The position numbers were made by a program, and so were the translations under genes. A stretch of DNA of 64,000 nt, taken from the NCBI RefSeq assembly GCF_014647515.1, contig NZ_BMPI01000010.1:141224-205223 (forward strand). Reading direction: 5' to 3'. The notes under the pieces were generated by a model that worked only from the letters and a program-made list of their open reading frames with translations, had not been told where the DNA came from and did no database searches. Source of the DNA: Dactylosporangium sucinum. GTDB taxonomy: Bacteria > Actinomycetota > Actinomycetes > Mycobacteriales > Micromonosporaceae. Shown here piece after piece: positions 18,088 to 27,030 of this stretch (the first letter of the stretch is position 1; every line of letters begins with the position of its first letter).

Positions 18088-19710
18088 TTACCGAGTCTGA
18101 TCTTGCCCTGGCGTCGAGTACAGCGCGGCGAGCACTGCGGCGCGCACGATCGCTGTCGGCAGATAGAGTTCCTTGCCGTACCAGAGCGGGGGGTCGGACT
18201 GTCGGTCGAAGGCCACTGCGAGAAATGTGTGGCCCTGCCCCAATGCCTCGCCGATCGCGCGGCGGGCGGGATTGCCGGTGGTGAGCAGCACCTGCATGGC
18301 GTACGCCGTTTCCTCGGCTGTGCCGGACCAGCGGCCCCACGACCCGTCAGTTCGCTGCGTCGCCAGGACCCAGTCGACCGCCGCGGCGACCGCCTCGACC
18401 GCTGCGGGACCGCAGCCGAACTGATCGAGCGCGACCGCGCAGCAGGCCGTTGCGTAGTACGGCGAGGCGTGCCACCGGTCGCGCCACGATCCATCCGTCT
18501 GCTGCTCGCCCGGCAGTGTCGCCGACAGCTTGTCCACCACCGCGAGTTCGCGCGGCGACGCATCGGCACCATTGATCGTGTACTGCCCGAAAGCATCCAG
18601 TACATGGGCATTGGTGGTGACTGAGAAGCCGTCCTCACCCGGCCAGGTGCAAAAGCCAGCCTCCGTCTCGAACGCCCACAGACTGTCCGGAGCAACTCGC
18701 CGGCCGAGCTTGCCGAGCGCGTATAGCGTCACGGAGCTGGTGTCCGCGTCGGCGGGGAGTCCGGCGCCGGCGGCGATGCCGGCCGGCGCCACGGTCGCGG
18801 AAAGCTCATCGAGCAACGCCGGCGGCACGGTAAGGGGTACACCGGCACGCACCAGCGAACTGAGCACCCAGGCGCGCTCGAACACCGTGATCGGGATCGG
18901 GCACGGCACCGGCCCGCGGTGCCAGCCGACGACGTCCTCCAAGAACTCCCTCGCCGGCCCTGCCGATCCCGCCGCAGCCGGACCGCCGAGCCACGCCACG
19001 GTGGCCGCGGGCGAGGCACCGACCGCGCCCGGCGATCCGGGGCGCATGCCGGGCGCGTCTTGCACGGCGTTCCCCAGTACCTCCAGAAAGTGCCGCAGCT
19101 TTGCTGGCAGTTCGGCCCCGGCCGCCAGCTGGTGCCGGACCGCGGCGAGGCGTCTCCCGTTCATGCCCGGGGGCAGGCCGAGGCGGCGATCGCCCGACCA
19201 CGCGTCCAGTCCCCTGATCGGCGCGTCGCGGACCTCGTCAAGGTGCTCGTTGATGGCGGCGACAAGGGCCGGCACGATGACATCGATCGCTGGCGTATCC
19301 GGAATGGACAGCGCTCCGTGCTGCAGCCAGCCGAACAGCGCCTGTAGGCCTCGATCGGCCGCGCCAGCCAACTCCGCCTCGATGCCGCTGCTGGGTGCAC
19401 CAGCGTTACGACGGCGAAGCGTATGGAGCAGGGCCTCGGTCGCGCTCAGTGTCGGGACGAGCGCGTACGCCTCCGGAGGCCCCCAGCCACCGTCGGGCCG
19501 CTGGGTGTCCAGCAGGTACTGCACCCGCCGGTCGTGGCCGGTCAGCCACGGAGCTGCGGTCACGAGTCGTGCGGTCTCATACACCGATGGGCCGACCTGC
19601 CCCCAGGGCTTGGCCGTCAGCTGGGCGATCAGGTCGTGCGCCGAAGCGGTGATATCGGCGTCCGTCATCGCACGCGTCGTGAGGCGCTTGTCGGCTTCCT
19701 CGATCGTCAT
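18088..19710 (-). CDS. class II diterpene cyclase
   Basis: A 540-residue beta-gamma-fold terpene cyclase, expected to protonate and cyclise geranylgeranyl diphosphate to a copalyl-type diphosphate in the cytoplasm. The general-acid region reads PADADTSSVTLYALG: the two aspartates of DxDD needed at positions 1 and 3 are present but the last D is Thr. QW-like repeats occur as QRPDGGWG, QQTDGSWRDRW and QRTDGSWGRW. It overlaps the class I synthase gene by 4 bases (ATGA). The same gene set (class II cyclase, class I synthase, P450) makes isopimaradiene-type products in a Salinispora arenicola operon, the best precedent; the skeleton made here cannot be predicted. Confidence 0.88.
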   Translation of the reverse strand: MTIEEADKRLTTRAMTDADITASAHDLIAQLTAKPWGQVGPSVYETARLVTAAPWLTGHDRRVQYLLDTQRPDGGWGPPEAYALVPTLSATEALLHTLRRRNAGAPSSGIEAELAGAADRGLQALFGWLQHGALSIPDTPAIDVIVPALVAAINEHLDEVRDAPIRGLDAWSGDRRLGLPPGMNGRRLAAVRHQLAAGAELPAKLRHFLEVLGNAVQDAPGMRPGSPGAVGASPAATVAWLGGPAAAGSAGPAREFLEDVVGWHRGPVPCPIPITVFERAWVLSSLVRAGVPLTVPPALLDELSATVAPAGIAAGAGLPADADTSSVTLYALGKLGRRVAPDSLWAFETEAGFCTWPGEDGFSVTTNAHVLDAFGQYTINGADASPRELAVVDKLSATLPGEQQTDGSWRDRWHASPYYATACCAVALDQFGCGPAAVEAVAAAVDWVLATQRTDGSWGRWSGTAEETAYAMQVLLTTGNPARRAIGEALGQGHTFLAVAFDRQSDPPLWYGKELYLPTAIVRAAVLAALYSTPGQDQTR

Positions 19711-20618
19711 GTGACACCCCAGAAGTCTGTGACCTGGTAGAAGCCGCTGGTGAACCCGATCTGTCGCGCCAGATAGATGACTTGCTGAGGACAGGTCGGC
19801 TCCAAGGGGCGCAGCAGGTCCTGACAGCGCTCAACAAGCGCGGTGATCCGCCGGGACACGTCTGCGTGGTCGAGAAACATGAGGGCGTTGAGGTCCCCCC
19901 AGACCGCATCGCGTTCGTGTGTGGCCAGGTCGTTGACGAGGCGCAGCACACGCTGGGCCTCGCGGCCGGCGGTGGTGAGCTCGTCGAACTGGTCCAGGCA
20001 GGCCAGGTCACCGGTGAACAGCCAGTGTGAGACGTTGACGAACGAGAGTCCGGTGTTGTCGGCGTTGTCGAGGTACTCGTCGAATGTCGGCCCTGCCGGC
20101 CCGGCCGCCCCGCCAGTGAGGGCGGACCTCCACTCCCACTCCCGGGCCATGGCCGCCAGCATCCGTTCGACCTCGTCGCGCCAGCGCTGGCGCCCGGACC
20201 TGCACCCGGACCGGAACGAGGGTGCCGTCGCCAACGTGTCCCGGATCTCGGCCAGGAACCGCCCGATCGGGCTGGCGCCCGCGGCGCCATCCGCGACAGC
20301 GCGGCAATCGGCGACGATCGCCGTCACCTCGTCCCGCGATGTCGCCTGGGAGTCGATCAGCCAATCCGCCGCGAAGACCCACAGCGACGCCCGGTTGGCG
20401 ACCTGCAGCTGCTCGACCGTGCACCACGGCGCACCGAACGCGGTGGCATGGGCGACGGCGCTGAAGAGGGCGGCGTCGAACGGCTTGGCCGCGAACAGTT
20501 CGTGGTGCGCTGCGGCGCGCTCCTGCAAATCACGTTGGCCGGCGGCCGCCAGCGCGCAGATCCTGCCGTGCTCCGAGCCCACCAGGATTTCGTCGTGGCT
20601 GGTGAGCGGTGTGCGCAC
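19707..20618 (-). CDS. class I terpene (diterpene) synthase
   Basis: A 303-residue alpha-fold synthase that would ionise the diphosphate made by the neighbouring class II cyclase. The Mg-binding motif near residue 83 is a variant, ADWLID rather than DDxxD. The second metal motif VNDLATHERD fits the NDxxSxxxE/D pattern with conservative changes. The C terminus (QQVIYLARQIGFTSGFYQVTDFWG) is family-like. It starts 9 bases after the P450 stop and overlaps the class II gene by 4 bases. The variant first motif is odd but resembles those in bacterial labdane-related class I enzymes. Confidence 0.83.
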   Translation of the reverse strand: MRTPLTSHDEILVGSEHGRICALAAAGQRDLQERAAAHHELFAAKPFDAALFSAVAHATAFGAPWCTVEQLQVANRASLWVFAADWLIDSQATSRDEVTAIVADCRAVADGAAGASPIGRFLAEIRDTLATAPSFRSGCRSGRQRWRDEVERMLAAMAREWEWRSALTGGAAGPAGPTFDEYLDNADNTGLSFVNVSHWLFTGDLACLDQFDELTTAGREAQRVLRLVNDLATHERDAVWGDLNALMFLDHADVSRRITALVERCQDLLRPLEPTCPQQVIYLARQIGFTSGFYQVTDFWGVT

Positions 20619-20627
20619 GCGGACGCC

Positions 20628-22010
20628 TCAGCCCGCGTGGGAACGGTCAACTGGTACCAGCGTCAGCTGCGCGTTCTGCCGTGGCCGCAGCGAGGCACCC
20701 ATCCGCGGGGTGAGGTCGGCGTTGCCGCGCAACTGGATCCGGAACCGGCTCAGGAGGGTCGCAATGATCAGTGGCGCTTCCAGCAGGAACAGGTACTGGC
20801 CCAGACACTGGTGCGGGCCGCCGCCGAAAGGGAAGAACGAGTACCGGTGCTGACGTCGTGGCGCGGTGGGAGCGAACCGCTCCGGATCGAAGATCTCCGG
20901 ATCGTCCCAGAACGCCGCCATCCGTTGGGTGACGTATGGGCTGACGAGGACCGTTGCTCCGCTCGGGATCCGCGTTCGGCCCAGGGTCTCGCTCGCCACG
21001 GCCGTGCGCGGGATCATCCAGCCGGCCGGGTAGAGGCGCAGAAGCTCGTCCAGGACCATCCGGGTGTACTGAAGCTCAGCTATGTGCGATCGCTGGATCG
21101 GGCCTGCGCCGACCACTCGGTCGATCTCGTCGTAGAGCCGGCCCGCCACGTCGGGATACCTCTCGAGCACGGGCCACAACCAGGACAGCACCGCGATGGT
21201 GGTCTCGGTTGACGTCGAGATCATCGCCACGACGTCATCGCGGATCTGCTGCTCAGTGACCTCCTGACCGTCGACGCTGCGCGGCCGGCACAAGGTGGAG
21301 ATGATATCCGGGCTGTCGCTCGGCTGGCGCATGGTCTCGCGGATGATCGGGAGTACCACGTCGTCGATGGTCTGGACAGCGTCGCGGAATGCGCGATCGC
21401 CCGGCATCGGAATCGCGTAGGGCATGAACGGCACCAGTAGCCGAGGCACCATCGCCGTCGCGATCGTGCCCAGTGCGGCGACGACCCGCACCGCGTCCGG
21501 TACGGAGATCTTGTCGGCGAAGAGCACCCGCATCGTGGCTTGGCAGACGATCCGGGACAGTGCCTCGTTGGCGTCGACCGCCTGCTCGGTCCTGGCCGGT
21601 TCGTTCAGCACGTCGACCGCCTCGCCGATCGCGACGGCCATCCCGTCGACCAGCGTCTCGACCCGTTTCGCCGTGAACAGTGGTTGCAGGACGTCACGGC
21701 TGGACGACCATCGTGGCCCCTCCGCGACGAGGATCGCGTCCCCGACCGCCCGGCGTACCGGCCGCCAGAGCAGACCCTTGCCGTCACGCACGTAGTTGGC
21801 GGCGTTGTCGCGCAGCACATGCTGCAGGTGCTCGGGATGCGCCACCAGGTACGGACGGAACGTGCCGAAACTCAACCGCACGACCTCGCCGCCGGCCTCA
21901 TCAGCGAAGCCGACCAGCGCGTCAAGCGGACTGCGGAGAAGCCGTGGCAGCGCCCGGCGCAACGGGACCGAACCGGCCGTGCCCACCCTGACGTCCTGAA
22001 TGGCCGACAA
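20628..22010 (-). CDS. cytochrome P450 of diterpene operon
   Basis: A 460-residue soluble P450. The I-helix has ISTSTETT where AGxxT is usual, the K-helix ExxR is DELLR, and the heme loop is FPFGGGPHQCLG with the axial cysteine. It is first in the P450/class I/class II operon, so it probably oxidises the diterpene hydrocarbon. It is clearly related to the second-conservon P450 at 47776-49143 (shared PFGGG heme loop and C-terminal pattern). Redox partners are not encoded nearby. Confidence 0.9.
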   Translation of the reverse strand: MSAIQDVRVGTAGSVPLRRALPRLLRSPLDALVGFADEAGGEVVRLSFGTFRPYLVAHPEHLQHVLRDNAANYVRDGKGLLWRPVRRAVGDAILVAEGPRWSSSRDVLQPLFTAKRVETLVDGMAVAIGEAVDVLNEPARTEQAVDANEALSRIVCQATMRVLFADKISVPDAVRVVAALGTIATAMVPRLLVPFMPYAIPMPGDRAFRDAVQTIDDVVLPIIRETMRQPSDSPDIISTLCRPRSVDGQEVTEQQIRDDVVAMISTSTETTIAVLSWLWPVLERYPDVAGRLYDEIDRVVGAGPIQRSHIAELQYTRMVLDELLRLYPAGWMIPRTAVASETLGRTRIPSGATVLVSPYVTQRMAAFWDDPEIFDPERFAPTAPRRQHRYSFFPFGGGPHQCLGQYLFLLEAPLIIATLLSRFRIQLRGNADLTPRMGASLRPRQNAQLTLVPVDRSHAG

Positions 22011-22260
22011 CAGACACCCCCAGCCGGGCTCGCGGAACCCGGGCGTTCAAGCAGTACGCACGTTCTGGATCACCTAGATGATCTCACCCTTGCTCGCAGC
22101 GGCGGTAGCCTAAATTGTTAAATGTGTACATATCTCTCTGCTTTGTGAGTTCTCGCACGCCCGGTAGCGCGGAGTGATCAGCCGTGGTTTGCAGCGATGG
22201 AAAAGCGGCATTCTCGGCGCCGCGAACGACATTCGTGTAGTTAGGTGATCTAGCTCGCAA
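22011..22260 (-). promoter_or_regulatory. AT-rich promoter region of the diterpene operon
   Basis: Upstream of the P450 start lies a markedly AT-rich stretch near 22105-22140 (TAAATTGTTAAATGTGTACATAT on the plus strand in two pieces), rare in this DNA and probably the operon promoter. Further upstream, 22147-22230 shows a weak match to the conserved element found at 3936-4047 and 41636-41738, including AGCGATGGAAA and TCTCGCACGC. Confidence 0.4.
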
Positions 22261-22298
22261 CGCTTTGACCTGTGCAAACACCGCGAGATCCTTGCTGT

Positions 22299-22529
22299 GT
22301 GGTGACCGTGCTGCACGCCGGCGGGTGGCGGGTCGAGTCGGTGTGGCTCGACCGTGACGGCTGCGGCGAGCGCGCCTGGAACCGGGCGCTCGACCCATGG
22401 GGCGTAGAGCACTGGTGCACCACGTCGCAGTTGCAGGAGCTGTTGCACCGGCACGGCCTCGACATCGGCGACCTCGTCCTCGAGCAGCCCGGGCGTCCGG
22501 TTGGCGGCCGCGGCGACGAGTGCGAGTAG
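22299..22529 (+). CDS. small hypothetical protein
   Basis: A 76-residue ORF with strong G/C third-position bias: VLHAGGWRVESVWLDRDGCGERAWNRAL then VEHWCTTSQLQELLHRHGLDIGDLVLEQPG. It has a plausible mixed alpha/beta pattern but no known family. Start uncertain (GTG at 22299 or 22272). It is divergent from the diterpene operon. Confidence 0.45.
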   Translation: MVTVLHAGGWRVESVWLDRDGCGERAWNRALDPWGVEHWCTTSQLQELLHRHGLDIGDLVLEQPGRPVGGRGDECE

Positions 22530-22539
22530 AGCGCCCGCC

Positions 22540-22783
22540 GCCGGTGATCTACCGTCGGTACTGCCTGCGCCGCCCGTGCGCGAGACGCCGCTTCGTACTT
22601 CGCCTGGTCCGCGAGGCTTCGACCCACGATGTGCTCCGGCAGCCGCTCAACATCCCGAAGGTCAAGGGTCGGCAACCTGGCGCTTCAGAATCCGGCGGCG
22701 AACAGCGGCCCAACCGACTCGTCGTCCAGCGTCGCACCCGACACTAGGTAGGCAGTCTCGGCCTGGCTAGGGGATTCGTTCAT
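22540..22783 (-). pseudogene. short ORF with in-frame stop, possible decayed gene
   Basis: From ATG 22783 a 32-residue peptide (MNESPSQAETAYLVSG, then ATLDDESVGPLFAAGF) runs to a TGA at 22685. After the stop the same frame continues with protein-like sequence (LPTLDLRDVERLPEHIVGRS, then LADQAKYEAASRARAAQ) to about 22540. GAAGG lies just before the ATG. Either a real 32-residue peptide followed by a second small ORF starting at TTG 22675, or one gene broken by a nonsense mutation. No homology recognised. Confidence 0.35.
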
Positions 22784-22857
22784 GCCCTTCACGGTGCCGC
22801 GCCGGGCCGTGGCGCGCCTATCGGCCGAGCAACCCACGTGGTCGACTGAGCGTCTGA

Positions 22858-22883
22858 CGTCGGATACGTGGAAGTATCCGACG
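22858..22883. promoter_or_regulatory. 10-bp inverted repeat, possible operator
   Basis: CGTCGGATAC / GTATCCGACG around a 6-base GTGGAA centre, 75 bases upstream of the short ORF starting at 22783. Arms and spacing suit a dimeric repressor site. Confidence 0.45.
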
Positions 22884-22948
22884 ACGCCGAACGGACGAAG
22901 CGTCCTCGCGGAACAGCTCACCGAGGGCGATCGTCATCGACAACGTCC

Positions 22949-22980
22949 AGGGGCCCAGCGACGTTTGCCGCTGGGCCCCT
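22949..22980 (-). terminator. terminator of the tad pilus operon
   Basis: Perfect 12-bp stem AGGGGCCCAGCG / CGCTGGGCCCCT with an 8-base loop, 35 bases after the stop of the BTAD regulator gene, the last gene of the long minus-strand operon. Confidence 0.8.
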
Positions 22981-23014
22981 CCCCCCATCCCCTCGACGGT
23001 TGTCTTCGATGCGG

Positions 23015-26000
23015 TCACCCGGCGACGGTGCTCGCGCCGAGTAGGCCGGGAAGCAGCGGCCGGAGCCAGGCGTAGGTGTCCGGGGCAAGGTCTTCGGGGA
23101 CTTCAGCCTCGCGGGCGCGTATCAGCTCGGCGAGCAGGTTGCGCAGCTCGGCGGTGTGCCCTTCGGCGTGGGCGGCACGCATGACGTCGCGCCACGGTTC
23201 GTCGTCGCCGCGGTGCGGATCGGCGAGCCAGGCACGCTGCACGGCCCAGCGGGCACCGGTGGTGTCGCCCGCGTCGAGATACAGCTCGGCGAGTTCGTGG
23301 GCGGTGTCGACGATGGCCGACACAAGGTGGCCTGGGTAGATGTCGGATTCGGGCAGCCAGGCGTACGGGTTGCGCGCGCCGGAGGCATAGGCGCGGTCGG
23401 CGCCGTCGAGCGGGGCGCCGCGCACGAGTTCGAGCGCGGCACGAAGGTCTTTGACGCCGGCGGGGCCGTGGCTCTCACCGCGGCTGCGGAGCCGGCGGAA
23501 CAGGTGCCAGTCCAGCAGGTATCCGGGCTCCAGCCGGTAGACGCGGTCGGACCCCATCTCCGGAAGCCACGGGGTGCCGGCGGCGGTGTCGCCGAGCCAG
23601 CGGCGGGCCCGCGTGATCGCGACCCGCCGCGAAGCGTCTTTGACTCGCTGGTCGGGCCAGAGGGCCTCGCTGAGCTGGGCGCCGGTGGCGCCGCGGCTGC
23701 CACGCTGGGCGAGGAACACGATGATCTCGGCGTGGAACAGGCGCCGCTGGTCCGGGGCGGGGCCGGGCGCTTCCACTGCCGCCGGGCCCAGGACACCGAT
23801 CCGTGGCCGGCTCGAGTCACCCTCCCGCCAGGCCCGCAGGTCGTCGTCAAGGTCCGGGTCGGTGCGCCGACGCCGCTGACGGACCGCGGCGGCGACGTCG
23901 CGTCGCGAGCTGAGGGTCGCCGCATCGGGTATGGCCGCGATCGCGGGGATGGCCACGGTTGGGTCGCTCGGAGCGACGGCTGAAGGGCTGGGATCTCCCC
24001 AGCTGCCGTTCGAGCTCGCCGAAAAGGCCGTGGGCGGGTCGGCCGGTGGCGATGCAGCCGGCTCGCCCACCGAAGGTGCCGGTTCATGGAAGAGTTCGAG
24101 TACGGCGCCGGCGGCGTCGGTGTCGGCGGCCCACGGCTCCGGCTCAGCGGCCGGAGGCGTCGGGTCGGTGACCACCGTGTTCCGCGCCTGGGTCATGATC
24201 TCTGCCAGGGGTTCGAGCTCGGCGACCGGCAGGCCAGCCGCGGCCAGTTGGACGTCCAGGTAGGGCAGGCCCAGCTGCAGCGTGCCGTCGGTGGAGACGG
24301 TCGCGCCGGTAGCGCCGGTTTGGCCGGTAGTGCCAGCACGGGTGGCCACGGCCACGGCGCAGCCGCTGGTGGCCTGCAGCTCTTCGCGGAGGTCGGCGAG
24401 TGCGGCCAGGTCGTCGCGGTCCGGGTCGGCGACCAGCAGCAGTTGCGGCGCCCACGCCTCGCCGAGGTCGGTGAGGCGTCCGGCGAAGGTGTTGGGCGCG
24501 CCGGACACCTGCAGGGCGCGGGTGACAACGCCGATCCGGCGACGCAGCCGGGCGGCGGCCGCGCTGACTGATCCGGCGACCTGGACCCGGTCGGGGTTGA
24601 GCGCGACCAGCAGCTCAACCTCGTCGGCGGGCCAGCCGCACAGGATCACCTCGACGTCGTCGGACCAGCTGTTGCAGACCAGCTCGCTGGCCATGTACCG
24701 CAGCAGGGCGAGGCTGCGCTCGCCGTCGCCGCTGATGGTGAGGCTGCCCAGCCGCTCAAGGTCGAGCAGGAGGTGTCGTCCGGGCTGAGAACCGACCGTG
24801 ACCAGCGTGGGCAGTGGCGCGAGCTGCTCGTCAACGGCAGGCAGCGCCGCGTCGCCGGGCAGCGTCCAATGTGCACCGTCGGCAACCCACGGGGCGGGTG
24901 GTGTCGGGCACGGGTTGGTGAGGACGACGGTGACGGTCTGCCCGGCGATCCAGGCGGCGGCGATGTCCGGCAGCGCGGCCACCTCCCGGTCGGCGAGGCC
25001 TGCGGCAAGCGCCCGCAGGGCCAGGTCGAGCCGGTCGATGTCGGCCGGTGCCTCGACCACCCGCAGCGCCCGCTCGGTCGCACCGCCGCGCGGGTGCGGC
25101 AGTCGCCTGCCGGGCCGACGGTGCTGCCGCTGCCGCTGCCGCCGGCGAAAGACCGCGGTGAGCAGCAGCGCCGACAGCAGCCCGGCGCCGGCCAAGGCCC
25201 CGACCACGATGGCGTCGTCGGTGCTGTCGCCGCTAGTCGACGCCGGCCCGGGCGCGGAGGGTGCACCGGCCGGGCCGGCCAGGCCCGGCGCCGAGGTTTC
25301 CGCGGGGTTGGCAGGGACACTCGCCGTCGTGGGGCCGGACGTAGCACCGGGCGACGCGCTAGCCGTCGCAGAGGCCCCCGGTGTGGCGGACGGCGACGAG
25401 CTCGTCGACGGCGCCGGCGCCGTGGTTGCGGAGACGCTCGGCGCTGGGGTGTCGACCGACGGCTGCTGCCCGGGGTTACTGCGCGGCTCGTCATCCAGGT
25501 CGCTGGCGGGCGGGGCGGGTTGCGTTTCGGCGGCGCTCGCGGACACGACACTGCCTTGCGCATGAGCGATTGGCCCGCGGTCCTGCGCGTCGCCGGGCAG
25601 GATGATCTGCCAGCCGCGCTCGATGTGGTTGGGGAACCGGGCGTCACGCGCTTCCAGCTGTGGGTTGATCGCGGCGATGTCACGGTACCGGTCGGGGTCG
25701 CCAAGAAACCGTGCGGCGACGCCGGACAGCCAGTCCCCGCGGGCGACCTCGTAGACCAGCGGGCCGGTGCTGGTCGTTTGCGCCACCGGCGTCATCGTCG
25801 GCGTTGCGTCGGTCACCGGGATACGCAGAACCCAGCCGGCGTAGATGCGGGTGCTGCCCGCCTGCAGGGTGCGTCCGTCAGGCTGGGCCAGGCCGTAGTT
25901 GGCCTCGGCGATGCGCTGCCAGTGCACGCCGTGACGTTCGGCCACATCGAGCAAGGCTTCGCCGCGCTGGACCGGGTGCTGGACGTACGTCGTCGGCTGC

Positions 26001-26578
26001 CCGGCGGTCGGCTGTCCAGTCGTCGCGGCCGCTGAGCCGGCGAGCCCGGGTGCGTCCGCTCCGGTGGCGAGCTCGACGAGTGTCGTCACCGCCGGCTGGG
26101 GCGCGGCCGGTGGCCCGGCGGAGGCCAGGGCGGGCGCGGCGAAGACGCCGATGATCGCCGCGACGAGCACCGCGGCCGCGCGCTGCTGCAGCCGCATCCC
26201 GGGCAGCGGCGCCGCCTGCCGCGGTACCCTCCCCCGGCGGCGGGCGGGGATTTGGGTGACGGTCTCCACCACGACCGCGAGCAGGAACGTGGCCCAGCCG
26301 TAGGCGGCCAGCAGGGCGGCGACCCAGCCGACGAGGGTGAGCGTGTGGACGAACAGGTAGCCGTCGTCGCGGCTGGTGAGTGCATGCCACAGCTCGCGCA
26401 GGGTGGCATCCGGGTCAGTGACCAGGGCGGTCACCCAGTCGGCCAGGCCGGGCAGTGGGTTCCCGGCGGCCCACAGCAGCAGCACCGGCACGGCGGCGAT
26501 GAGCACGACCACCGCCAGGGCGCCGAGTCCGGTAAGGATTTGGCTGCCGCGGCTGCTCGGCGGCGCGGTTCGGGCCAC
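23015..26578 (-). CDS. membrane LysM-BTAD transcriptional regulator
   Basis: A 1187-residue multidomain protein. Order: two N-terminal membrane segments (~15-38 and ~78-108), a third around 135-155, two LysM modules (about 208-265 and 275-330), a Pro/Ser/Thr-rich linker, another membrane segment near 450-475, a ~250-residue cytoplasmic domain, and a C-terminal winged helix plus BTAD (about 945-1180; FHAEIIVFLAQRGSRGATGAQLSEALWP). The layout implies LysM binding to cell wall outside and DNA binding inside. Proteins of this type lie next to tad pilus genes in actinobacteria. It is the last operon gene, 20 bases after the TadG-like gene, with a strong terminator following. Its targets are unknown; pilus genes are the obvious guess. 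Confidence 0.85.
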   Translation of the reverse strand: MARTAPPSSRGSQILTGLGALAVVVLIAAVPVLLLWAAGNPLPGLADWVTALVTDPDATLRELWHALTSRDDGYLFVHTLTLVGWVAALLAAYGWATFLLAVVVETVTQIPARRRGRVPRQAAPLPGMRLQQRAAAVLVAAIIGVFAAPALASAGPPAAPQPAVTTLVELATGADAPGLAGSAAATTGQPTAGQPTTYVQHPVQRGEALLDVAERHGVHWQRIAEANYGLAQPDGRTLQAGSTRIYAGWVLRIPVTDATPTMTPVAQTTSTGPLVYEVARGDWLSGVAARFLGDPDRYRDIAAINPQLEARDARFPNHIERGWQIILPGDAQDRGPIAHAQGSVVSASAAETQPAPPASDLDDEPRSNPGQQPSVDTPAPSVSATTAPAPSTSSSPSATPGASATASASPGATSGPTTASVPANPAETSAPGLAGPAGAPSAPGPASTSGDSTDDAIVVGALAGAGLLSALLLTAVFRRRQRQRQHRRPGRRLPHPRGGATERALRVVEAPADIDRLDLALRALAAGLADREVAALPDIAAAWIAGQTVTVVLTNPCPTPPAPWVADGAHWTLPGDAALPAVDEQLAPLPTLVTVGSQPGRHLLLDLERLGSLTISGDGERSLALLRYMASELVCNSWSDDVEVILCGWPADEVELLVALNPDRVQVAGSVSAAAARLRRRIGVVTRALQVSGAPNTFAGRLTDLGEAWAPQLLLVADPDRDDLAALADLREELQATSGCAVAVATRAGTTGQTGATGATVSTDGTLQLGLPYLDVQLAAAGLPVAELEPLAEIMTQARNTVVTDPTPPAAEPEPWAADTDAAGAVLELFHEPAPSVGEPAASPPADPPTAFSASSNGSWGDPSPSAVAPSDPTVAIPAIAAIPDAATLSSRRDVAAAVRQRRRRTDPDLDDDLRAWREGDSSRPRIGVLGPAAVEAPGPAPDQRRLFHAEIIVFLAQRGSRGATGAQLSEALWPDQRVKDASRRVAITRARRWLGDTAAGTPWLPEMGSDRVYRLEPGYLLDWHLFRRLRSRGESHGPAGVKDLRAALELVRGAPLDGADRAYASGARNPYAWLPESDIYPGHLVSAIVDTAHELAELYLDAGDTTGARWAVQRAWLADPHRGDDEPWRDVMRAAHAEGHTAELRNLLAELIRAREAEVPEDLAPDTYAWLRPLLPGLLGASTVAG

Positions 26579-26598
26579 GGATGCTCCTTCGTCTGCGG

Positions 26599-27030
26599 CT
26601 ACTGGGCGATGAGGGTCGCGGTGGCGCGGCCGGTCACGGTGGCGGTGCCGCCGCCGGCGAACACGTCCAGCAGGATCGGGTCGTAGGTGACGGTGACGGT
26701 GACGGACAGCGTCTGCGCGGAGTCGATCGTGACGGTCCCGGTGACGCCCTCGAGGGCGCCGAGATACGCCTGCACGGCAGCGACAGCGAGCGTGGGGTCG
26801 ATCTCTTTGGCGCCGCCGTCGATGGCCAGAGCGCCGCGGATGGCCTGGCCGCCCGCCCGGGCGGCCTCGGCGGCGATGTTGTCGGCGCGCTGGAGTGCCC
26901 GCACTTTGCCGCCGCCGTCAACGATCAGGCCAACGAGGGAGAGGAATGCCGGGACCAGAATGGCGAACCAGACCGTTATGCGGCCGTCGTCGCGGCGCAG
27001 CGGGTGAATCAAGCGGATCAGGCGCATCAT
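26599..27030 (-). CDS. TadG/TadE-like pseudopilin
   Basis: A 143-residue pilus-assembly protein. DDGRITVWFAILVPAFLSLVGLIVDGGGKV is a prepilin-like N terminus: a Gly before a hydrophobic helix, without the +5 Glu. The following RADNIAAEAARAGGQAI segment is typical of TadE/TadG-type proteins. The remaining ~70 residues form the extracellular beta-rich part. It overlaps the upstream TadE gene by 4 bases. Confidence 0.8.
   Translation of the reverse strand: MMRLIRLIHPLRRDDGRITVWFAILVPAFLSLVGLIVDGGGKVRALQRADNIAAEAARAGGQAIRGALAIDGGAKEIDPTLAVAAVQAYLGALEGVTGTVTIDSAQTLSVTVTVTYDPILLDVFAGGGTATVTGRATATLIAQ

Noticed and set aside
22685..22687. TGA read as selenocysteine
   Set aside because: No SECIS-like structure, no selenoprotein family match; a stop or nonsense mutation is simpler.
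24773..26035. Plus-strand 420-codon ORF
   Set aside because: Lies antisense to the LysM-BTAD gene, low complexity, and simply reflects GC codon bias.
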